Source of the DNA: Nothopassalora personata | Lineage: Eukaryota; Ascomycota; Dothideomycetes; Mycosphaerellales; Mycosphaerellaceae | Length of the DNA: 64,000 nt | Direction: 5' to 3' | NCBI GenBank assembly: GCA_033816765.1 | Contig: CM066292.1 | Coordinates: 1,984,001 to 2,048,000, forward strand | Shown here: positions 57,501-64,000 of the stretch, in pieces | Layout: every line of letters begins with the position of its first letter | How positions within the stretch are numbered: position 1 is the first letter of the stretch | The notes under the pieces: model-generated | Databases searched by the model: none | What the model saw: only the letters and a program-made list of their open reading frames with translations | What the model was told of the DNA's origin: nothing | Position numbers and translations under genes: made by a program

Positions 57501-59920
57501 TACTTCTTTAGGTTCGTAAATAGGGCGAACTTTCGTAGCCTCTCTAGTACCGCGCGTACGGCTCGTACGTGCTCCTTACGCGTTACGCTATAGATAAGGA
57601 TGTTATCTAGGTAGACTACGTAGATGTTATCTACTAACCTAGTAAGGGCCTTATTAATATACCCCTAAAAGGTAGCTAGTACGTTAGTTAACCCGAAAGG
57701 CATAACTAAGTACTCGTAGTAACTGTATCGCGTGCGAAACGTAGTCTTCTACTCGTCTCCTCGCTTAATAGGAATACGGTAGTAGGCATCCTATAGGTCG
57801 ATTATAGTAAAGAGCCTAGCGCCCTATAGCCTATCTAAGGTCTTACTAATTAGGGGCAGTAGGTACCGGTTCTTTACTATAATCTTATTTAGGCCTCTAT
57901 AATCTATATAGAGCCTAAGAGTACTATTCTTCTTTAGCACGAATAGGATAGGCGTACCCGCCTCGCTTACGGATCGCCTAATCTACCCCTTCTCTATTAC
58001 TTACGTAAGGTACTCCTTTAAGGCCTTTAGCTTAGTTAAGGACTAGTAGTATAGCGGCTTAAAAGGGAGTTTCTTTCCTTTAACGAGATTAATCGTATGC
58101 TTAACCCCGTCGGGCATCTTACACTTCGCCTACTTATTAGGTACGTATATATCTCGGAAGTCTATAAATTCTTTAGGCTACGAGGGGCCCTCTCCTTCGG
58201 GTACTACTATAGTAATAACCCGAACACTTATCGTATAAACCTACTTTAAGCTCTCGAGATCCTTAAGGAACTCGCGTGCGTTACGCTACTAAATCGTAGG
58301 CGTCTCTATACCGTAGTACTACTAGTTATCCTTATCGGCCTTTACTATCCGATTACGATACCGCTAGGGTCTACCTAAAATAACTAACGGCCTACCTATA
58401 GGCGCTATATAGTAGATAGCGTCGCTTACGCGCTCTACTCCTATATCGTTAGCTAGTCGCACGCGAACCGTATAGGCGCCGTAGTAATGCCCCTAGTCCT
58501 ACGCGTACGACTCTAGATTTAGAAGCTTTATACTACTAATAGGCTATATCTAGTATCGGAGTATATACTCGTACGACACTAAGCTTAAATCTATACCGTT
58601 ATCTAGAAGTAATATAGCCTCGCGATAGCCCTTACGCGTCTCGACGACGCCTCGTAAGTAACGCGCTAGACTCGCATCGACTTACCTTAAGGGGTCTATA
58701 TAGAAACTCGGACTTAGGAGCGACCCTTACCTAGTCCTCTACCTTTTCCCTATTCGCCCTTCTTAGTTAAAGCCTCGATAGTTTCTAACCTATAAACCGC
58801 TTACGCGTTACGGTCTTTCTATAGGTGTCTATTTTAGCACTCCGTCTTATAGTAACCCTTCCTACCGTAGCCGTAGTACTCCGCTTCCGACTTCTAGCTA
58901 GTTAAAGACGAGCTACCGGCGTCTCGCTACTAACTCGTACCCGAGGCGCCCGGTACTTAACTCTACTTCTATTACTTTAGCTAATCGGCCCGCTTATATA
59001 CGCCCTTAGCTTTACGCTTACGACGTATATACTACCCGCGGTCGTGCCCTCCGCTACTACCTCGGCGCTCGGTACTTTTAATACGCGAGGCTAGGACTAC
59101 TAGGTCTTCTCTAGTCGTAGGGATATTATAGTAGCTAACGATAGCGGACCGTAAGCGAGGCGTAAGCTTCGCTAGTAGGTGCCGTATACGTTACGCTTCC
59201 GAGTAGTTACCTAACTAGTCCTCTATAATATCTAGCTTAGTCGCGAACTGTCGCGCTATCTAGTTATCCTTCTATCTCGTAACCTTATACTCTAATATAA
59301 CGTTAAGTACGCGATTTATAGGATCGCTATATACGTCTCGGTAGAACTCCTTAAAGTCCTAGTATATATACCCTATAAGGTTAACGGCGCTATAGTTAGT
59401 ATACTATCGCTCGCTTACCTCTCCGCTAAGGTATATAACCCTATATAGGACCTTTAATTCGTCTATCGCGTACATAGTGCCTAAGAGGGCGAAGATAAGT
59501 AAGAGCTCCCGAAGGAATACCCTTACCTTCCTTATCGAATCCCCTCTAAAAGGCGTCAGCTCTTTTAGACGCGGTCGCGTCGTATACGCTACGGCCGCGC
59601 CTCGTACTATAATATTATCGTTAGTAGTTATAGAGATAGAGGCAGGGGTTATAGTAGGGAGGTAATCTTCTCTCCTCCCTCCTATACGCTCTAGAGGCGG
59701 TGCGCTTATAGCGCGTAAGATCTCTAGCCGCTCGATCTCCCGCTATATCTCTTACTCTTTAATCTTAGCCCGTAAGGCCTCTCTTCTCGTAACTAAGGCT
59801 ACACGACGCGCCTACTACTATGCTCTAGGGCTTAGGGACGGCGTAGGCAACTCGCCGTCGTACGCGTCGCGATCGGGCTCTATAGCGTATATAGATTATA
59901 ACGAAGGGAAGCTTTAGAAC
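54573..59920 (-). pseudogene. Gag-Pol relic of element D
   Basis: Mirror of the element C coding sequence and the part C lacks. The zinc knuckle lies at about 58,820-58,880, protease near 58,590, reverse transcriptase 57,560-58,100, RNase H about 56,800-57,180, integrase 55,850-56,550 and chromodomain-like segment 55,200-55,330 (EYKVEVVLGKRRYKGKVQYLV). Frames are interrupted by TAG/TAA throughout. 54,573-54,850 is AT-rich and contains a CTCTTCTCT-type pyrimidine stretch; no coding seen there. Confidence 0.65.
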
Positions 59921-60118
59921 TATAAGGACCGTAAGGCTATAAGGGGATGTCGCAATATATAGTACGCCTACGATCTTCTAATCGTAGATGAACTAAAGCT
60001 TACTTTCTTCTATCGACGCTATACGCGTCTCCTAGTATACGTATGCGCGTTACGTGCGGCATGCTAAGCCGGGCATAGCCGCATTATATGTAAGGGTTAG
60101 CTATAGGCTACCCTTACA
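59921..60118 (-). repeat. 5' LTR of element D
   Basis: 198 bp, ends in ACCCTTACA in plus reading. It carries the 30-bp terminal palindrome (60,089-60,118) and the CTAAAGCTT site complementary to AAGCTTTAG just inside, as in element C. Confidence 0.85.
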
Positions 60119-60490
60119 TATATAGGGTTCTAGGGTAGTTTATTAACTAACTACCTACTATAGAAGCTATAGTAGGAGAAGGGTAAATAGATCTATAAGA
60201 TAGCCTATACCCCCTATATAACTTTTAATAAGGATTTACTATAGAATACGCAATACTAAATCCCTATAGGTAAGTAGGTCGCTTAGGGAGAGTAGATAGA
60301 ATAGACTATTAAGAGCTCCTAGCTTACTACTAGTAATAAGAATACTGTCCTAGATAATAAGATTACCTTCCTAAGACATCCCTAGGGTAATCCTAAGGAC
60401 CCTTACTATAAACATAAGGGTATTTATATACCTTATAAAGCGCTATACGCGCTAGAAGCGAGTTACTAACCCTATAAACCTTTAAGGGGA

Positions 60491-60549
60491 GCTTTCTAGC
60501 TAGAGGGAGAGCTTTCTAGCTAGAGGGAGAGCTTTCTAGCTAGAGGGGG
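60491..60549 (+). repeat. 20-bp tandem repeat, three copies
   Basis: GCTTTCTAGCTAGAGGGAGA repeated at 60,491, 60,511 and 60,531 (the last copy diverges at its end). Near-identity inside RIP-saturated DNA suggests a recent duplication. Confidence 0.85.
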
Positions 60550-61232
60550 AGCTATAGTAGTATAGTAACTAACCTAAAACATAAAGGGCTTCGTAATAAG
60601 ACTCCCCTAACTAATGTTAGTCTTAGAGGGAGTATATAATAGAAGATTTACATCTACAATTTAGAGATATTTTCCCCTAGCTCTAGGAACAATCTCCTAT
60701 AGAGTATATCTAGCTCTATGAATAATCTCCTATAGAGTATAATCCTTAGACCTCTTAGTCTAAAGAGCTATAACATAAAGAAGTAGCTCCTACTACCTAA
60801 GAAGACATAGCCCTAGCTATATAAGAAGACCCTAATTAGGCTATAATACTATTCTACCCTACCCTATATATTAGTAAGAGGAAGAGAGATAGGACTTATA
60901 AGCCTATAAAGACTAAATAAGCTAAGGTCTATCCTAAGCTAATAAGGAGAAGTTTAAGATAGAATAGATCTAATTATAATTATAGCAAACTTAAGAAAGT
61001 ATTCGCTATATTAGCTATAGATAATATAAAGAAGGGGAAGCTTATAGATCCTACTACTAAAGCATTAAACAGACCTAATAGAGCTAAATAGATTAGGGCA
61101 ATTAGAAAGGAATTTAACTCCTTAGAAGACACAGAATATATTATATAGATCCTATTATAGAAAGTCCCTAAGGGTAGGAAACTACTTATAGGAAAATTGG
61201 TCCTATACTATAAGTATCTTCCTAATAGGTCT

Positions 61233-61428
61233 TGTCACGGGCGAGAGGGACTACTATAGGTACGGGTAGAGACATATGTAGTTACGCGAGCTATCTAAGA
61301 GGTTGAAGGTACGCGCGAGAAGATAAGGGAACGCGAAGTAAGCTAGCGGGCGCTAGCGGCCGCTAGCGCGCGGGGCTGCGACCGATGACGTGTCGCGGGG
61401 CAGTGAGTGAAAGTGCTGTCTCGTGACA
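61233..61428. mobile_element. Un-RIPed solo LTR (or MITE-like) insertion in the Copia relic
   Basis: 196 bp starting TGTCACGGG and ending CTCGTGACA, with 7-bp terminal inverted repeats TGTCACG/CGTGACA and a perfect 5-bp target duplication GGTCT (61,228-61,232 and 61,429-61,433). It is GC-rich with normal TpG/CpA, so it arrived after RIP. An internal 20-bp palindrome lies at 61,350-61,369. Its first ten bases match the sense start of the element E LTR (TGTCACGGGC), but the remainder does not. Joining the Copia frame across it restores a continuous reverse transcriptase reading. Confidence 0.8.
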
Positions 61429-62780
61429 GGTCTATTAAGAAGCGTAGAGCTAGATAGGTAGCTAAGGGATTTACCTAAAAGTAAGGTATAGACTATATTA
61501 AAACCTTTACTCTAACCCTAAGGCTACTAACAAGTAGAATTCTCCTAGCCCTATATATAGTTCTTAGCTAGAAGAGGAGACAGATTAATGTTAAAACAGC
61601 ATTTATAAACCCTAACATTAATAGACCTTCATACATTAAACTACTAGAAGGCGTAGAACTTATTAAGAAAGATCTATCTAACAAAGTCCTAGAAATTAAG
61701 AAGGGACTTTATAGACTAAAACAAGCTATAAACCTCTAGTACTATAATACTAAGGAAGCTCTAGAAGAATTAGGCCTAAAGAGACTTAATTCTAATATAT
61801 GTCTCTTTTAGGGGGAGAATCTTTTAGTTCTCCTATATAGATAACTTTTAGATCTTTAGTAATAGTAATTAGAAGATTAACAAGTTTATTACTAGACTAA
61901 AGAATAAGTACTCTATTAAGACTATTAATACTAACCTTTTCCTAAGTATATAACTAAAGAGTAAAAAGAATAGAAATCTCTATATCTCCTAAAAGCACTA
62001 TACTTTAGAGAAACTTTAGAAACATAGTCTAGACTTAGCTAAAAGTATTAAGTATCCCCTTAACCGCCTATATAAAGCTTATAAAGAGCAATACAATATA
62101 TAGGATTATAATCTGTTTAATATATTAATTAGGGAACTCTAGTACCTAGCTAACTAGACGAGGCTAGACATCTCCTATATAATAAACTACTTAGCTAAAT
62201 TCTTAGCTAATTCTTTAGTAGAGTATATTGCTATAGTAAAGCATGTTTAGAGATATATTACTAGAACAATTAATAAGTGCCTAATCTTTAGAAAGACATA
62301 ATCCCTAAAGCTAGAGATCTATATAGACTCTAATTTCTCTAGAGATCTAATAGGCAGATTAACCTTAGGACTCCTAGTTAAAATAGCTAGAGGTCCTATA
62401 ATCTAGAAGTCTAACCTATAGAAAGAGATAGTGCTATTAAGCACTAAAGTAGAGTATATAGCCTTAACTAAATACTATAGGGAAGTAATATAGTTAAGAA
62501 ATCTACTCTATAAAACCTAGAAAATAACTAACTATAAGGCTTAAGCTTTTAAGATCTTTATAGATAACTAGTCTACTATTAAGCTAGTTAGAGATTATAC
62601 TAACTATAAAAGAACTAAACATATTAGACTTAGGAACTACTTTTATAGACAGGTTTATAAAGAAGGCTTAATTATAGTTAAGTATATCCCTACTATATAG
62701 TAGCTTATAGATTAGCTTATAAAACTAAAGTTACTAAACTATATCCTCTAAGGGAGGTTTCTAGGAGTTAACTATACTTT

Positions 62781-64000
62781 TATTTATATATAGTAAGATC
62801 TTTATTTGTTTATAAGTATTTATAAAGTAATATTTTATTTATTAGGAGATAGTAGAGGAAAACTTTTATTTATTAGCCTTAAGGGCTAGATTTATTTATA
62901 GTATCGTATATCTTACTATACTTATATAACTAGACTATAGAGAGGCTTACCTTAGAACTACCTTTTAAGGTAAGATCTAGTTTATTATTATAGACTCTAA
63001 TCCTAGGGAGCTATAGTATTAAAAGTAAAAGGAAATAGAGAAGTAGACTGCCCTTACTTATAACGGCTATTTTATCCTTTAGTCCTAACTAGATCCTAAG
63101 AACCTTACTAAGACCTAAAGTAAGTATACCCTCTAGACTACTACTTACTACTAGAACTACTAGAGCCTCTAGAACCCCTCTTATAGGAAGTCGAGTTAAT
63201 TATAGCACCCTCCTAAAAGTCGTTATTAGTACTAAGATACTATAGGAACTAACGAATTAGGGTAGTAACCTTATCCTAAGAGAAGGAGTTAGAGAATAGG
63301 AGGCGGATCTTAAGTAGGACAGTTCTAGAACTATTACTAGGAGCCCTAGGGATACTTAGGCGCTAGTCTATATCGCTAGGGATAAGCTAGGTAGGTAGTA
63401 TCTAAAGACTATATCTAGAGGTGCTTATACTAGGAGAATATAGAACTAGAGATAGGAAGCCCTTATATAGAGGACTACTACGTATAATAGGAGGAGAGCG
63501 ACTAGCTTATATACTACCCTAGAAGGTAGTACTAGTAGATCGAGTATAACCTATACCTAGCTACTAGTAGGTTCTAGATAGACTAGTAGTACTCTACGAT
63601 AGAATCCTTAGAGAGAAGAAGCTATACTTATCGTAGTAATTATTAAGAGCGTAGTTAGTATAGTAGCCCTTAAACTATCCTAGAATAGTATAATAGCTAG
63701 TAAAGGGAAGGTTAGATCTCTCCTTATAGTAGTTATATATACTACCGAAGTACTAAATAAGATAGTCTATAGCGGAAGCCTATAAGGTAGGAAGGTAGTT
63801 CTAACTACTATTAAGGTTTATAGTTATAGTATTAGAGATACGACCTTAAGGATTAACTATTATATAATCGAAGTCCTAGGTAGCCGTATTAATCTAACCC
63901 TAGTTTAGTAGATTAGTAATACTACCTTTAGTAGTTAGAAGCTTCTTCTTATAGAAGGTAACCTTAAGGGATACTATAGTAAGCTATAAGGTTATATTCC
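62781..64000 (+). pseudogene. Unidentified RIP-mutated relic at the right edge
   Basis: AT-rich to about 63,000 (probably Copia 3' end or LTR). From about 63,590 to the window end the plus strand has a frame with only Gln-type TAG/TAA stops (e.g. KGKVRSLLIVVIYTTEVLNK, LLLIEGNLKGYYSKL). It continues past the edge. No family recognised. Confidence 0.4.

Larger units (their letters stand above)
45932..60118 (-). mobile_element. Element D: RIP-mutated Gypsy, split by element E
   Basis: Minus-strand element, same family as C, about 6.88 kb without E. It runs from the 5' LTR (59,921-60,118) through gag (about 58,700-59,700), reverse transcriptase (YLDN motif near 57,594-57,620), integrase (about 55,850-56,550), a chromodomain-like region near 55,200-55,330, to 54,573. 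Element E is inserted there. It continues at 47,268 down to the 3' LTR at 45,932. Both LTRs are 198 bp. No clear target duplication remains at its ends. The coding frames are full of RIP stops. Confidence 0.8.
60119..62780 (+). mobile_element. RIP-mutated Ty1/Copia relic, 5' truncated
   Basis: Plus-strand Copia Pol. The reverse transcriptase is recognised at about 61,080-61,860: KEFNSLEDTEYII, then past the 196-bp insertion VAKGFTQKQGIDYIKTFTLT, LDVKTAF-like NVKTAFINP and GLYRLKQA. RNase H at about 62,320-62,700 has LLSTKVEYIALTK and RLRNYFYRQVYKEGLIIVKY. Upstream 60,119-61,000 is probably integrase but is too mutated to prove. A purine-rich AAGGGAGG near 62,751 may be the polypurine tract. 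LTRs were not identified. Confidence 0.7.

Noticed and set aside
17791..64000. CRISPR array, group I intron or plasmid features
   Set aside because: No regularly spaced short repeats; all repeats are explained by LTRs, palindromes or tandem duplication, and the setting is a fungal nuclear genome.

Overview
The window is nuclear DNA of a filamentous ascomycete (Pezizomycotina; a dothideomycete-like genome is my guess). Three things point there: genes with 49-61 bp introns carrying GTRNGY donors and CTRAY branch points; fungal-specific families (PTH11-like rhodopsin, DUF1996, CTDK-I kinase); and massive repeat-induced point mutation (RIP) of CpA/TpG that spares CpG.

Bases 1-17,170 are ordinary gene-bearing sequence. 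In order: the RNA polymerase II CTD kinase CTK1 (+), signal peptidase subunit SPC3 (-), a seven-helix PTH11-like receptor (+), a possible small coiled-coil ORF (-), a coiled-coil hypothetical protein (-), a secreted DUF1996 protein (-), and a broken cell-surface repeat protein (-) next to the repeat block. I rebuilt exons by reading splice sites; four of these genes have a clear or likely product. CTK1 is followed, in the same frame, by 188 more open codons after a TAG stop.

From about 17.2 kb to the end the window is a nested pile of retrotransposons. Old copies are saturated with CAG/CAA-to-TAG/TAA and TGY-to-TAY changes. Layout: Ty3/Gypsy A (17,791-24,710, +); Gypsy F with an unusual reverse transcriptase (about 24.7-30.97 kb, +); Gypsy C (31,039 to about 41,655, +) split by Gypsy B (34,606-41,488, -, same family as A, TSD TGCTT); an unidentified multi-ORF relic (about 41.76-45.93 kb); Gypsy D (45,932-60,118, -, same family as C) split by element E; a Ty1/Copia relic (about 60.12-62.78 kb, +) carrying a fresh 196-bp solo-LTR-like insertion; and an unidentified relic to the right edge.

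Element E (47,269-54,567, -) is the live-looking one: identical 184-bp LTRs by eye, TSD ATACG, intact Gag (677 aa) and Pol (to a chromodomain), and no RIP. Gag and Pol are joined by a textbook -1 frameshift site. Two patterns run across the families: (1) A/B, C/D and E all have 8-9 nt just inside the 5' LTR that are complementary to a site within the LTR, as expected for Tf1-type self-priming; (2) A/B and D carry an extra ORF on the strand opposite gag-pol, between pol and the 3' LTR. All coordinates inside RIP-degraded elements are approximate except the LTR ends.
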